Assembly: GCA_002350105.1 (NCBI GenBank)
Contig: DEDT01000048.1
Span: 1 to 36,244 of the forward strand
Reading direction: 5' to 3'
Source of the DNA: Selenomonadaceae bacterium UBA2897
Lineage (GTDB): Bacteria > Bacillota > Negativicutes > Selenomonadales > Selenomonadaceae
DNA length: 36,244 nt
This document shows, piece by piece, positions 23,780 through 32,676 of this stretch. A program made the position numbers and the translations under genes. How positions within the stretch are numbered: the first letter of the stretch is position 1; each line of letters begins with the position of its first letter. The notes under the pieces are model-generated. The model saw nothing but the letters and a program-made list of their open reading frames with translations, did not search any database and was not told the DNA's origin.

Positions 23780-24542
23780 TGATTCACGTGAAGATCTGGA
23801 CAAGACCACCTATATGCCGCCGGTAAATAATCCGGCGGCGCGGACACAGGCGAAGAACCGGCTCGATGATACCATGGAGATGCCGCCGGTACGGCCAGAG
23901 GCGGGCCAATCCCAGGCGGGCGAACCGATGCCGCACGGCCATGTGCGCCGTCTCTCTCCGCAGGCCGGTCAGCAGCCGGGCCAGCCAATGACGCCGCTGA
24001 AGCCGAAGTTTTGGACGCGCAAGAAAAAACGTGCAGCCATTCTCGGCGGTGGTTTCCTCGTCGCGCTGTTCATCGGCTTCATGCTGGCGGGTTACTCGCA
24101 GGAAAAACAGCAGGTGGCGCAGCAGCAACGCATCGAACAACAGCAGATGAAGGATCGGCAGGCGAAGCTCGACGGCCAGGTCGCCGACCTGCAGCAGCAG
24201 AAACAGCGCCTGCAGCGGCAGATTTCCGATTTGGAAGATCGTCAGGCGGCACTGGAAAAGCAGCAGCAAAAGAATGCCTTTGACCGCATCATGGATAAAG
24301 TGACCGGAAATAAAGACGCAAGCAGCAGTGAGCGCTCTGCCGTGCAGCAGAAAATGAACGAAGCGCAGTCGATGATGAAAGATGTCGATAAGAAAATCGA
24401 CCAGGCCCAGACCGTAGGCCAGCAGGCCAGCGACGTCAAGCAGAAGGCCGTGGAGACCTATAAGGAGAACCAGGGCGTGATCAATCAGGCCCTGGACTAT
24501 GCCAAGGCTGGTGCGCAGCTGGTATTGGGCTGGCTGAGATAA
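23763..24542 (+). CDS. Single-pass membrane protein with long coiled coil, unknown function
   Basis: I do not recognise a family. The 259 residues comprise a disordered N-terminal cytoplasmic part (1-85) containing two similar short motifs (TTYMPPV and DTMEMPPV), a basic stretch KFWTRKKKR, one membrane helix (about 91-110, ILGGGFLVALFIGFMLAGY), and then a Gln-rich coiled coil (about 113-170) and further helices outside. The topology rule predicts the N-terminus inside. The TxxMPPV repeats could be phosphorylation or FHA-binding sites, but that is speculation. AGGAAGAG precedes the ATG. Its partner may be the membrane-anchored peptidase encoded next. Confidence 0.65.
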   Translation: MKNITDDSREDLDKTTYMPPVNNPAARTQAKNRLDDTMEMPPVRPEAGQSQAGEPMPHGHVRRLSPQAGQQPGQPMTPLKPKFWTRKKKRAAILGGGFLVALFIGFMLAGYSQEKQQVAQQQRIEQQQMKDRQAKLDGQVADLQQQKQRLQRQISDLEDRQAALEKQQQKNAFDRIMDKVTGNKDASSSERSAVQQKMNEAQSMMKDVDKKIDQAQTVGQQASDVKQKAVETYKENQGVINQALDYAKAGAQLVLGWLR

Positions 24543-24597
24543 AGCTTTTACGCAGCCGGAGGCGGCGGATTATACATAGCAGCGGGAGGTGCAGGTC

Positions 24598-26184
24598 ATG
24601 CAGCGTTTGCTGAAATTTCTCATTGTCCTCGTCGTTCTGCTGGCCGGTATTGCTGGTGGCTGCTGGTTCTATTCGTATCATCGGGGCGCACTGCCATCCG
24701 GTCACGGGGATATTCAGGTCGCCGCGGCGGGCAAGGTCGATCAGGCGATGCTGGACGACGTGATGCGCAGTGCCAGGACCTTCAAGGAAATGTTGCGAAA
24801 AAAGACCGGCGTGGAACTGCAGAGTGATATTCAGGTCTACGCCGCCGGCAGCGAAGATGCCTACGAGCAGGTATTGCAGAAAGAGTTCGACCTCTCTGCG
24901 GATGAGGCTAAGGCCATCGGCAGCATTTCCGGTGGCTGGACCGGTGGCAGCCATCACGTAACGGCCATCAACGGCTCGGCTGGTGTCATGGCGGAGCGGA
25001 GTGACCGTTGGAGTACGACGGGGCACGAGCTCTTTCATCAGGTGCAGTACGAGCTTTCAGGCGGACGTGACACGGATGACAAGTCGCTCTTCTGGCTGGC
25101 CGAAGGCTCGGCGGACTACATGGGGGCCGTGCTTGCCGATTATATGCAGGGAAAGAGCCTGCAGAAATGGCAGCACGATACGCTCGATACGGTCTTGGCT
25201 GCGCCAACGCTTGCTAACCCCGAGCAGCTTCAGCACGTCGATATGGCGAAGCGCAAGCAGCTCATGCAACCGGAATTTCATTCCTATCAGGTCGCCGACT
25301 TGATGACGATTTTTCTGCTGCAGCAGTACGGTGGCGACCAGCCCTGTGCGAAGCTCACGGCTTACTATCAGGCATTGAAAGAAGCCGCTGATGGCAAGGC
25401 GGCCTTTGCCCAGGTTTTCGGCATCGACAGCGATACCTTTGTGCAGCAGTACAGCCAGTGGTGGCAGGCTCAGCGCATGCAGCCCGCACAGGTGGAGTTT
25501 ACGGCGCGGCCCGGTATGCCCGTGAGTCAGCAGAGCCTGGAGCAGCATTTCGCCTCAGCCAGGCAGCTGGCAGAGGGGCGGCTTGACCTGCGCCTGCGCG
25601 GTCATTACGACATCGTGCTGGCGGCCAGCCAGCAGGACATGGCCGATGCGGCCGTGAAATGGTGCGGCATCGCGCCGGAAAAGGCGCAGCAGCTCGCCAG
25701 TGCCAGCCTCTGGCTGGAGAACGGCAGTACCGTGGTCGTCAATGCGGCAGAACTCGCCGACGAGAAACAGCAGACGTTTACCATGGGGGTAATGGCCGGG
25801 CGTTTGCTCGCCGCACAGGCCGGTGGCCTTGGCAGCAAGGGCATTGCCTGGCTGGAGCGCGGTATGGGCTATATCATGGGCGTAGAATGTCTGCGTGTCC
25901 AGAACGGCGTGTCATTCCTGGCCTACGAGCGCAACTGGCGGCAGCAGCTGCAGAGTGCAGGCCATGTGCCTGACCTCCGTTCGCTGGCGACCGGGGAGGG
26001 CTGGAACAAGGCCCAGCAGCAGTATGGCAATGATCTGCTCTCCGCCATGGCCCAGCTGGCCTGCGCACAGCTCCTGCTGCAGCATAGTTGGTCCGGTTAT
26101 CAGCAATATCTGCAGCAGCTGCGCCGCACGCAGGATGGCACCAAGGCGTATCAGCAGGTCTATGGCCAGCTGCCGCGGCTCTGA
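24598..26184 (+). CDS. Membrane-anchored gluzincin-type metallopeptidase with a second degenerate peptidase half
   Basis: The 528-residue product has an uncleaved-looking N-terminal membrane helix (about 5-27) that anchors it outside the cell. The first half carries the zinc motif HELFH (143-147) and the downstream Glu/Asp in WLAEGSADY (E169, D173), as in peptidase-MA gluzincins. The second half (about 300-528) looks like a diverged repeat of the first. It has the same order of elements, but HELFH is replaced by a GRLLA-type stretch near 400 and WLAEGSADYMG by WLERGMGYIMG. It would be catalytically dead and perhaps a substrate or regulatory domain. GGGAGG upstream favours ATG 24598 over GTG 24589. 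The substrate is unknown. Confidence 0.75.
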   Translation: MQRLLKFLIVLVVLLAGIAGGCWFYSYHRGALPSGHGDIQVAAAGKVDQAMLDDVMRSARTFKEMLRKKTGVELQSDIQVYAAGSEDAYEQVLQKEFDLSADEAKAIGSISGGWTGGSHHVTAINGSAGVMAERSDRWSTTGHELFHQVQYELSGGRDTDDKSLFWLAEGSADYMGAVLADYMQGKSLQKWQHDTLDTVLAAPTLANPEQLQHVDMAKRKQLMQPEFHSYQVADLMTIFLLQQYGGDQPCAKLTAYYQALKEAADGKAAFAQVFGIDSDTFVQQYSQWWQAQRMQPAQVEFTARPGMPVSQQSLEQHFASARQLAEGRLDLRLRGHYDIVLAASQQDMADAAVKWCGIAPEKAQQLASASLWLENGSTVVVNAAELADEKQQTFTMGVMAGRLLAAQAGGLGSKGIAWLERGMGYIMGVECLRVQNGVSFLAYERNWRQQLQSAGHVPDLRSLATGEGWNKAQQQYGNDLLSAMAQLACAQLLLQHSWSGYQQYLQQLRRTQDGTKAYQQVYGQLPRL

Positions 26185-26236
26185 AGTTGAAATGACGATG
26201 CAGGGAGAAGTTCGGTAATCGGTAAGAGGTGGGCGA

Positions 26237-27253
26237 ATGGCACAGGAGAAACGTAACCGTCAGTTCAAGCGCTTTTCTGACCTTGGGCTCGAGACCGTGG
26301 AAACGATTCTGCCGCGCTGGGTCGCCAGCAAGGGGCCACGCTTTGCCACGAACTTTCTCGAATACCAGCTCTACAGCCATTGGTCCGATATCGTTGGTGA
26401 TGTGCTAGCACGTAAGCTGACACCCATGGGCATCCGCAAAAAGACACTCTATCTATATGGATTGGATGCCACAATGAATCAGGAGGCCATGTTTCGTCAG
26501 CAGATGATTCTGCAGCGCATCAACGCCTATGCGGGCAAGGAAATCGTCAGGCAGCTGCGTATCAGTGCGCGGCTTTGGCAGGATCCGGACACCAAGGATA
26601 TCGGCGCGGTCAAGCAGCTGCTGGCCCGGCAAAAGCAGCGCGCCCAGCACGATATCGGCCGAGCTATCCGTCAGACCGCACTCTCCGGTGAGGAGACGCA
26701 GCATGCGGCGCAGCTCGCGCAAAAAGTGGATGATCACGAGCTCGGGCAGGCCATTCAGCGGGCGTTCCAGCATCACCTGCAGTATAACAAGCTCAAGGAA
26801 CAACATGACTGGCATCCCTGTGCGGTGTGCGGAACGCTCTGTCCTCCAGAGCAGACGTACTGCCAGCGCTGTAGCCAGGCTCATGCGGACAAGGTGCACG
26901 AGGCCGTGGCGGAGGTGCTGCGCGATGTCCCATGGGCACGCTACCCCGAGGTGCACAGATATGTGCCCGAGTGCACGCCTGCATTGGTCAGCATCGTGCG
27001 ACAGGGACTCGTGCAGCAGCTGGCCCGCGAGGTGGACGTGCGCGATCACCAGAGCATGAAAGCCAGGACGCTCGTTATGCTCTATCGTTGCCTGCCGCCC
27101 GAACAGCTCACGGAGGAAAAGATCGAGCGCGCTCTCTACAGCCTGCGTTTTGATATGCACATTCCGGAGGGCTATAAATTTCCCAAGCGCTACAGCGTCA
27201 TTTCCTGGGGGAAGAAAACGAAGCCTCCACGTCATCGGGATCAGGCAGAATAA
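26237..27253 (+). CDS. DUF721 (DciA-like) protein with a zinc-ribbon
   Basis: The 338-residue product starts with a DUF721 domain (about 15-110, with YSHWSDIVGDVLARKLTPMG followed by RINAYAGKEIVRQLRI), the family that includes DciA, which loads the replicative helicase in many bacteria. A helical middle follows, then a four-Cys zinc-ribbon (C195, C198, C209, C212; CAVCG and CQRC) and a helical C-terminal region I do not recognise. The extra parts are unusual, since DUF721 proteins are normally 90-190 residues. A replication or nucleic-acid role is a family-based inference. Confidence 0.65.
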   Translation: MAQEKRNRQFKRFSDLGLETVETILPRWVASKGPRFATNFLEYQLYSHWSDIVGDVLARKLTPMGIRKKTLYLYGLDATMNQEAMFRQQMILQRINAYAGKEIVRQLRISARLWQDPDTKDIGAVKQLLARQKQRAQHDIGRAIRQTALSGEETQHAAQLAQKVDDHELGQAIQRAFQHHLQYNKLKEQHDWHPCAVCGTLCPPEQTYCQRCSQAHADKVHEAVAEVLRDVPWARYPEVHRYVPECTPALVSIVRQGLVQQLAREVDVRDHQSMKARTLVMLYRCLPPEQLTEEKIERALYSLRFDMHIPEGYKFPKRYSVISWGKKTKPPRHRDQAE

Positions 27254-27311
27254 ACGCAAGGAAGCCCCTGCTATTGGCCATTATAGCCAGCAGCAGGGGC
27301 TTCCTTGCGTT
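27253..27311. terminator. Long inverted repeat, probable bidirectional terminator
   Basis: A perfect 20-bp stem (27253-27272 with 27292-27311) and a 19-nt loop lie between convergent genes. It lacks a clean T run, so the terminator role rests mainly on its position. Confidence 0.7.
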
Positions 27312-27321
27312 GCGTGCGCGT

Positions 27322-27744
27322 TCACGCCTCATCGCCGTACACGATTTTAGCGGTCAGTTCACATGCCTTGTTGATGCATTCCGGGCAGCTGCAGATAACC
27401 TTGCCTGTCGATATGCCTTTCAGGTCTTTGCAGTACAGGGCACCGGCCGACTCCTTGAATGCCTGCATCAGGGTACGGGAGAGTTTCATCGTGGCTGGTT
27501 TGGAATCCGGCTTTTCCAAGTGGCGCGAGCTGCTCTTCAGGCTGCCCAGCATGACTGCTCCCATGAGCGCGCCGCACACACCCTCCGTCGTGCCGGTACC
27601 GGCACCGTATCCCTCATTCAGGGCAAAGAGTACCTGCGGGGACAACTCTGTCTTGTCTGCAAAAGCGCAGGCAACTGACTGGGCGCAGTTATAGCCGCGC
27701 TCATGCATTTCCGTGGCTTTGGCAATGCGTTCTTCTGTGGTCAA
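27322..27744 (-). CDS. C_GCAxxG_C_C family redox-type protein
   Basis: The 140-residue product matches the C_GCAxxG_C_C family of small Cys-rich proteins of unknown biochemical role, proposed to be redox active. It has YNCAQSV (C20), YGAGTGTTEGVCGALMG (C57) and a C-terminal CSCPECINKAC cluster. The start is a TTG on the minus strand with GGAGG about 9 nt upstream. It converges with the DUF721 gene. Confidence 0.82.
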   Translation of the reverse strand: MTTEERIAKATEMHERGYNCAQSVACAFADKTELSPQVLFALNEGYGAGTGTTEGVCGALMGAVMLGSLKSSSRHLEKPDSKPATMKLSRTLMQAFKESAGALYCKDLKGISTGKVICSCPECINKACELTAKIVYGDEA

Positions 27745-27898
27745 TGTTTTGCCTCCATGTATCTCAGCTTGTTATGATAATAAAACATATTTTACTTAAT
27801 TCGCTCTTTGTGCGGTCATTTCCTGCTGGAGCAGTACAGAACATACATGATTTATGCGATACTGTTGTTTGGCTGATTATAGGCATTGTGTAAAGTTA

Positions 27899-27928
27899 TG
27901 GTATAATTACATTGGTATATGCTATAAT
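27899..27928 (+). promoter_or_regulatory. Two tandem extended -10 elements before the methyltransferase gene
   Basis: Perfect TATAAT boxes occur at 27902-27907 and 27923-27928, each preceded by TGn (TGG and TGC). No strong -35 boxes are present. The rest of 27745-28002 shows nothing else I can call. Confidence 0.5.
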
Positions 27929-28002
27929 AGTACGATAAAATCAGCCGATGAGGCACAGGTGCAATCAACTTACGGTAAAATGTGTAGAAGCAGGGAAGTA
28001 CA

Positions 28003-28758
28003 ATGAATCAGGAATGGGATGCTCGGAAGTATACGCAATCGTTCTCTTTTGTGCCGCGGTATGGTCAGGATGTCGCGAGCCTGCTGGATTGGGACAAAAT
28101 TGATACGCTACTGGATTTAGGCTGTGGCAATGGCGATCTGACAGCGCAGCTGGCCAGAAGGGGAATACGGGTAATCGGTATGGATGCCTCAGCAAGTATG
28201 CTGGACAAGGCGCGTCAGGCCCATCCTGAATTATCGTTTGTACAGGGGAATGCGACAGATTTCACGCTGGAGACACCAGTGGATGCCGTATTTTCCAACG
28301 CCGTCCTGCATTGGATTGATGCGGATCGTCAGCCGGCAGCCCTGCGCTGTATCTATCGATCCTTGCGTCCGGCTGGACAGCTGGTTTTTGAAATGGGCGG
28401 CTATGGCTGCAATCAGCTTATTCATGGCGCTTTACGGGATGCCTTCGCCCAACGTGGCAAAACGTATGTCAGGCCGCAATATTTCCCGACGATCGGCCAA
28501 TATGCTCCCTTGCTGGAGCAAGCTGGTTTTCGTGTTGTCTATGCTACACTGTTCGACCGTCCTACAAAATTACAGGGAGAGCACGGCTTACAGGATTGGA
28601 TTCGTATGTTTGTCAGTTCAGCTTTCTCAGGGATGACAGCGCAGGAAAAGAACGCTCTTATCGAAAAGGCAGCCTGGTCTCTGCAATCGAAAATGTATCA
28701 TCAGGGTTGTTGGATAGCCGATTATGTGCGGCTGAGAATGAAAGCCATAAAACCTTAA
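28003..28758 (+). CDS. Class I SAM-dependent methyltransferase (trans-aconitate methyltransferase-like)
   Basis: The 251-residue product has the Rossmann motif I LLDLGCGNGD (36-45), the acidic motif II IGMDASASML, motif IV VDAVFSNAVLHWI and motif VI with LRPAGQLVFEMGG. The overall pattern is closest to Tam/BioC-like small-molecule methyltransferases. The substrate cannot be told from sequence. A biotin operon lies 2 kb away, but BioC identity is not supported by anything specific. AGGGAAG precedes the ATG. Confidence 0.78.
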   Translation: MNQEWDARKYTQSFSFVPRYGQDVASLLDWDKIDTLLDLGCGNGDLTAQLARRGIRVIGMDASASMLDKARQAHPELSFVQGNATDFTLETPVDAVFSNAVLHWIDADRQPAALRCIYRSLRPAGQLVFEMGGYGCNQLIHGALRDAFAQRGKTYVRPQYFPTIGQYAPLLEQAGFRVVYATLFDRPTKLQGEHGLQDWIRMFVSSAFSGMTAQEKNALIEKAAWSLQSKMYHQGCWIADYVRLRMKAIKP

Positions 28759-28817
28759 TAGTACATATATAGTAAAGTGGCAATCCATTGATTTTTACGA
28801 AACAGAGGTATGATATT

Positions 28818-29351
28818 ATGAGTTTTTCATCGCATTCCACCGTATCCCATCGGCCATGGCTGACGCCACGGGAGCTTTGCGTTGCTGCCGTGATGACAGC
28901 TTTGGTCTTTGTGGCGACTTTTGTGCCCCGTATCCCTATTCCTCTCGGCTATGCGCATCTGGGGGATGCGGTTATCTTTTTGCTGGCCATCAGCATGGAA
29001 CGTCGAGAGGCCTTCCTCGCAGCCTGCCTGGGCTCTGCCTTGTCGGATATTCTGGGGGGCTTTCTTATTTGGGCCGGGCCAACACTGGTGATCAAGCTCG
29101 TCATGGCCTATATCGTATGGCATTTGGCAGCCCGTGAGGATGCAGGGCGCCTACGCACGCTCATGGCCTTTATCCTTTCCTCGCTCTGGATGGCCTTTGC
29201 CTATACGGTTTTCGGTGCGTTACTGTACGACAGCCTGGCCGCCGGTCTTGCCTCCGCGCCGGGCCTGCTGATGGAAGGCGCCGTGAACACGTTGGCGGCT
29301 CTTGCCCTATTGCCGGCGGTGAGACGTATCATGCGAGAATATAACCGATAA
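28818..29351 (+). CDS. ECF transporter S-component (substrate-binding membrane protein)
   Basis: The 177-residue protein has about six hydrophobic helices and the S-component hallmark VPRIPIPLGYAHLGDAVIFL near the N-terminus. S-components capture vitamins or related micronutrients and work with a shared ECF energising module, which is not encoded here. It resembles the riboflavin/ECF-type S family, but the substrate is not determinable. CAGAGG upstream supports ATG 28818. Confidence 0.78.
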   Translation: MSFSSHSTVSHRPWLTPRELCVAAVMTALVFVATFVPRIPIPLGYAHLGDAVIFLLAISMERREAFLAACLGSALSDILGGFLIWAGPTLVIKLVMAYIVWHLAAREDAGRLRTLMAFILSSLWMAFAYTVFGALLYDSLAAGLASAPGLLMEGAVNTLAALALLPAVRRIMREYNR

Positions 29352-29379
29352 AAAGAGTTTACGTAGGGAGGCGTTGGGA

Positions 29380-30489
29380 ATGTCGGAGTTTGAGAAACAG
29401 AAGCAAGGGGATATTTATGACCCCGCTGATGCAGACATTCAGGAACTTCAGGTAGCTTGCCTGGAGAAGATGTATGATTATAATGCTACAAGACCGCACG
29501 AAGCAGAGCAACGACAGGCTCTTATGAAGGAGATGCTGGCCGAAGTCGGTGAAGGTTGCTATATCGAACCGCCGCTGCATGCAAATTTTGGCGGGCACTA
29601 TCTCCATCTTGGTCATCATGTATATGCAAACTTCAACCTTACACTTGTAGACGATACGGATATCTATATCGGGGACTACACGATGTTAGGCCCTAATGTA
29701 GTATTGGCGGCAACAGGGCATCCCGTCCTGCCAGCCTTACGTCGCCGCGGGCTTCAGTTCAGTATGCCCATTCATATCGGCAAGTGCTGCTGGCTGGGGG
29801 CCGGCGTCATCGTCATGCCAGGTATTACCATAGGTGATAACACAGTCATTGGTGCTGGCAGCATTGTCACGCATGATATTCCGGCAAATGTTGTAGCCGT
29901 TGGTAATCCCTGCCATGTAATGCGGCAAATTAATGAGCAGGATTACAAGACATACTTCAAGGGCAGGAAGATTCCTGAAGATTTATTGGCAGCCGTTCAA
30001 CATGACAAGTTTCGTGAAATGAGACGAATAAAGCAACAGTTGCCAATGCAGGATGCAGAACGCATCCTGCGAGAGGGAAAGACGGCCATCATGGCCGTTC
30101 AGGGCGATGATGGCTATCCCTATACGGTTCCTTTGAACTATGTGTATATGAACGGCAGAGTATACATCCATTCGGCTAAGGAAGGTCATAAGATGGATGC
30201 TCTGCATCGTTCGGATAAAGTGACTTTGACGGTTATCGAAAAGGACGATGTTGTACCGGAAGAATTCACAACGTATTTCCGCAGCGTTATCTTTTTTGGC
30301 CGTGCGCGGATTCTGACAGATGATGCTGAGATACGTCAGGCAGCTACAGCACTTGGCCTGAAATACAATGATAATCCACAGGCAGTGAAGGCAGAGATCG
30401 ATAAATTCTGGAACGCACTGGCCTGTATCGAGATTACGCCGGAGCATATAACGGCGAAGGAATGCATTGAACTGGTGCGTAAGAAATAA
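29380..30489 (+). CDS. Fusion of a sugar O-acetyltransferase and a NimA-like flavin/PNPOx-fold domain
   Basis: Residues about 1-190 form a maltose/galactoside acetyltransferase of the left-handed beta-helix family: EKMYDYNATRPHEAEQRQAL, ANFNLTLVDDTDIYIGDYTM, the catalytic-type His in AATGHPV, and hexapeptide repeats through IGAGSIVTHDIPANVVAVG. Residues 214-369 form a complete pyridoxamine-phosphate-oxidase-like domain of the NimA (nitroimidazole resistance) type: MRRIKQQLPMQDAERIL, DDGYPYTVPLNYVYMNGRVY and HSAKEGHKMDAL. There is no stop or ribosome site at the junction, so this is a true single frame. GGGAGG at 29366-29371 supports ATG 29380. What unites the two activities is unknown. Confidence 0.8.
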   Translation: MSEFEKQKQGDIYDPADADIQELQVACLEKMYDYNATRPHEAEQRQALMKEMLAEVGEGCYIEPPLHANFGGHYLHLGHHVYANFNLTLVDDTDIYIGDYTMLGPNVVLAATGHPVLPALRRRGLQFSMPIHIGKCCWLGAGVIVMPGITIGDNTVIGAGSIVTHDIPANVVAVGNPCHVMRQINEQDYKTYFKGRKIPEDLLAAVQHDKFREMRRIKQQLPMQDAERILREGKTAIMAVQGDDGYPYTVPLNYVYMNGRVYIHSAKEGHKMDALHRSDKVTLTVIEKDDVVPEEFTTYFRSVIFFGRARILTDDAEIRQAATALGLKYNDNPQAVKAEIDKFWNALACIEITPEHITAKECIELVRKK

Positions 30490-30575
30490 ATGCCCTGACA
30501 ACGATGAATGCTGACAGCATATCTTCAGGATGTTAATCTGAGGTCAGATATGGGGATAGTTAACCTGTTGACACC

Positions 30576-31940
30576 TTATACGGGCAGTACATCCAGCAGG
30601 CTGGCGTAGGCTGTGTCGATGGCAAAGCGCAGCTCTTCGCGGGTGATATTCAGGGCCGGATTAAAATACAGGACATCGCCCAAAGGACGCAGCACGAGAC
30701 CGCGCTTCAGCGCGTGTTTGTAAATGGCATAGCCCGTACGTTTGGTGGGATCGAGCCGCTCCTTAGTCACGGGATCCTTGACCAGCTCGATGGCATGAAT
30801 GAGGCCGATATGGCGGATTTCGCCGACGTTCGGATGCTGGCCGAATACCCGCGTCATTTCTGCCGTCAGCCATTTTGCGGTGTCGGCCGCCTTTTCCAGG
30901 ATATGCTGCTCGCGCATGATCTTTTGTACGGCCAGGGCAGCGGCGCAGCCGATGGGGTTGCCGGCGTAGGTGTGGCTGTGGGGGAAGGAGAGCCCTTTGC
31001 CGTAGTCCGCGTAGAATGCCTGATAAATGCGGTCGCTCACACAGGTTACGGACATGGGCAGATAGCCGCCCGTGAGGCCTTTCGACAGGCACATGATATC
31101 CGGCGATATATCGGCCTGATCGCAGGCGAACATGGTGCCCGTGCGGCCGAAGCCCGTGGCGATTTCGTCCGCGATCAGCAGGACATCGTAAGTATCGCAG
31201 AGCTGCCGCAGTTTTTTGAGATAGAGCGGTGGATAGATGCGCATGCCCGCGCAGCCCTGGAGCAGCGGCTCGACGATAATCGCCGCCGTTTCCTGCGCAT
31301 GCGCCGCAAAGGCTTTCTCGGCATGCTCGAAACATTCGCAAGCACAATGCTCCCGCGTCTTGCCATAGGGGCAGCGATAGCAATCCGGTGCCGTCACGTG
31401 GATATTATCCATCATCATGGGCTTGTAGAGCTTGGCAAAGAGATCCATGCTGCCGACGGAGAGCGCGCCGATGGTTTCGCCATGGTAGCCTTCGCTCAGG
31501 CACATGAAGCGTTTTTTCTCTGGTTTGCCGGTCTGATGATAGAACTGAAAGCTCATCTTGAGGGCACATTCCACCGCAGAGGAGCCGTTATCGTTGAAAT
31601 GAAATTTGTGAATGCGCTCCGGCGTAATGGCATCGAGCTGTTCTGCCAGCTCGATGGCCGGGCGGTGTGAGAAATTTGCAAAAATTACATGTTCGAGGTC
31701 ATCGAGCTGTGCTTTGATGGCCGCATTGATCTCCGGCTGGCAATGACCAAGCAGATTGGCCCACCAGGAACTCACGATGTCCATATAGCGTTTGCCGTGA
31801 ATATCGTAGAGCCACACGCCCTTGCCGTGATCCACGACGATAGGTGGCAGGGTCTCGTAGTCCTTCATTTGGGAACAAGGATGCCAGATCAGCGATAAAT
31901 CCCGCTGCTCCCATGATTTTGCTGGTGTATTGTTCTGCAT
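30576..31940 (-). CDS. bioA: Adenosylmethionine-8-amino-7-oxononanoate aminotransferase BioA
   Basis: This PLP enzyme converts KAPA to DAPA with SAM as amino donor, the antepenultimate step of biotin synthesis. The 454-residue product shows IWHPCSQMKDYE, DIVSSWWANLLGH, FNDNGSSAVECALKM, DEIATGFGRTG and the PLP lysine K287 in LSKGLTGGYLPMS. I chose ATG 31940 because GAGGAGG precedes it. The open frame extends to 32018, but that part overlaps bioD. It is the last gene of bioY-bioD-bioA. Confidence 0.95.
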   Translation of the reverse strand: MQNNTPAKSWEQRDLSLIWHPCSQMKDYETLPPIVVDHGKGVWLYDIHGKRYMDIVSSWWANLLGHCQPEINAAIKAQLDDLEHVIFANFSHRPAIELAEQLDAITPERIHKFHFNDNGSSAVECALKMSFQFYHQTGKPEKKRFMCLSEGYHGETIGALSVGSMDLFAKLYKPMMMDNIHVTAPDCYRCPYGKTREHCACECFEHAEKAFAAHAQETAAIIVEPLLQGCAGMRIYPPLYLKKLRQLCDTYDVLLIADEIATGFGRTGTMFACDQADISPDIMCLSKGLTGGYLPMSVTCVSDRIYQAFYADYGKGLSFPHSHTYAGNPIGCAAALAVQKIMREQHILEKAADTAKWLTAEMTRVFGQHPNVGEIRHIGLIHAIELVKDPVTKERLDPTKRTGYAIYKHALKRGLVLRPLGDVLYFNPALNITREELRFAIDTAYASLLDVLPV

Positions 31941-31953
31941 GCGTGTTTCCTCC

Positions 31954-32643
31954 TCAGGCATAAAGTGCGGCCAGTTTTTCGGTGTCCATGCGGAGCGCTT
32001 TATCTCCCGGCTGCACATAGGCTACGACATCAACGCCTGTCAGTTCCTTGACCATCATGGCATTGTCTTCCTCCATAAAGCTATTCGGGTGGCTGTTGTT
32101 AAAGATGATACCCGCGACAGAGAGCTGGCGCATGCGCAGATGCTCGATGGTCAGTACGACGGCATTGATCGTGCCGAGTCCGGCATCCGCAACCACGAGC
32201 ACCGGCAGCCCCAGCTTTACCACCAGGTCATCGAGAATCACGTGCTGCTCTGCGTCCCAGCGCAGGGGGCAGACAATGCCGCCGCTTCCTTCCATGGTGA
32301 GGAAATCATATTTGGCCAGGGCACGCTGGTAGTCGTGCTCAACCTTTTGAAAATCAATGGGCTGGTGTGCGCGGCGTGCCGCCAGATGCGGGGAGACGGC
32401 CTCCTCGTAAATATAGGAGACGAGGTTGGGGATGGTCTCGCCGATCTGTGCCACTTCATTGACATGCAAGGCATCGCCTGGGAGCAGGCTGCCGTCCGCA
32501 GCACGCTCCGCCCCCGATAATGCCGCCTTGTAATAGCCAGCCTTCTTGCCTGCATCGCGCAGGCATTTCACGATGAGTCCCGTCACGTAGGTCTTGCCGA
32601 TATCCGTGCCGGTTCCCGTAATAAAAAGTCCTTTACCCATCAT
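31954..32643 (-). CDS. bioD: Dethiobiotin synthetase BioD
   Basis: BioD carboxylates DAPA and closes the ureido ring with ATP to give dethiobiotin. The 229-residue product has the P-loop FITGTGTDIGKT near the N-terminus, YYKAALSGAE, the MEGSGGIVCPL block and VVADAGLGTINAVVLT, all typical of BioD. It starts MMGKG and lies between bioY (33 bp upstream) and bioA (13 bp downstream). bioB is not in the window. Confidence 0.94.
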   Translation of the reverse strand: MMGKGLFITGTGTDIGKTYVTGLIVKCLRDAGKKAGYYKAALSGAERAADGSLLPGDALHVNEVAQIGETIPNLVSYIYEEAVSPHLAARRAHQPIDFQKVEHDYQRALAKYDFLTMEGSGGIVCPLRWDAEQHVILDDLVVKLGLPVLVVADAGLGTINAVVLTIEHLRMRQLSVAGIIFNNSHPNSFMEEDNAMMVKELTGVDVVAYVQPGDKALRMDTEKLAALYA

Positions 32644-32676
32644 ACATCGCTTCTTTCTTTTATTCTTTTATCCATA

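Noticed and set aside
30518..30552. CATATCT/AGATATG inverted repeat after the acetyltransferase fusion
   Set aside because: Short arms, long loop and no T run. It is not enough to call a terminator.
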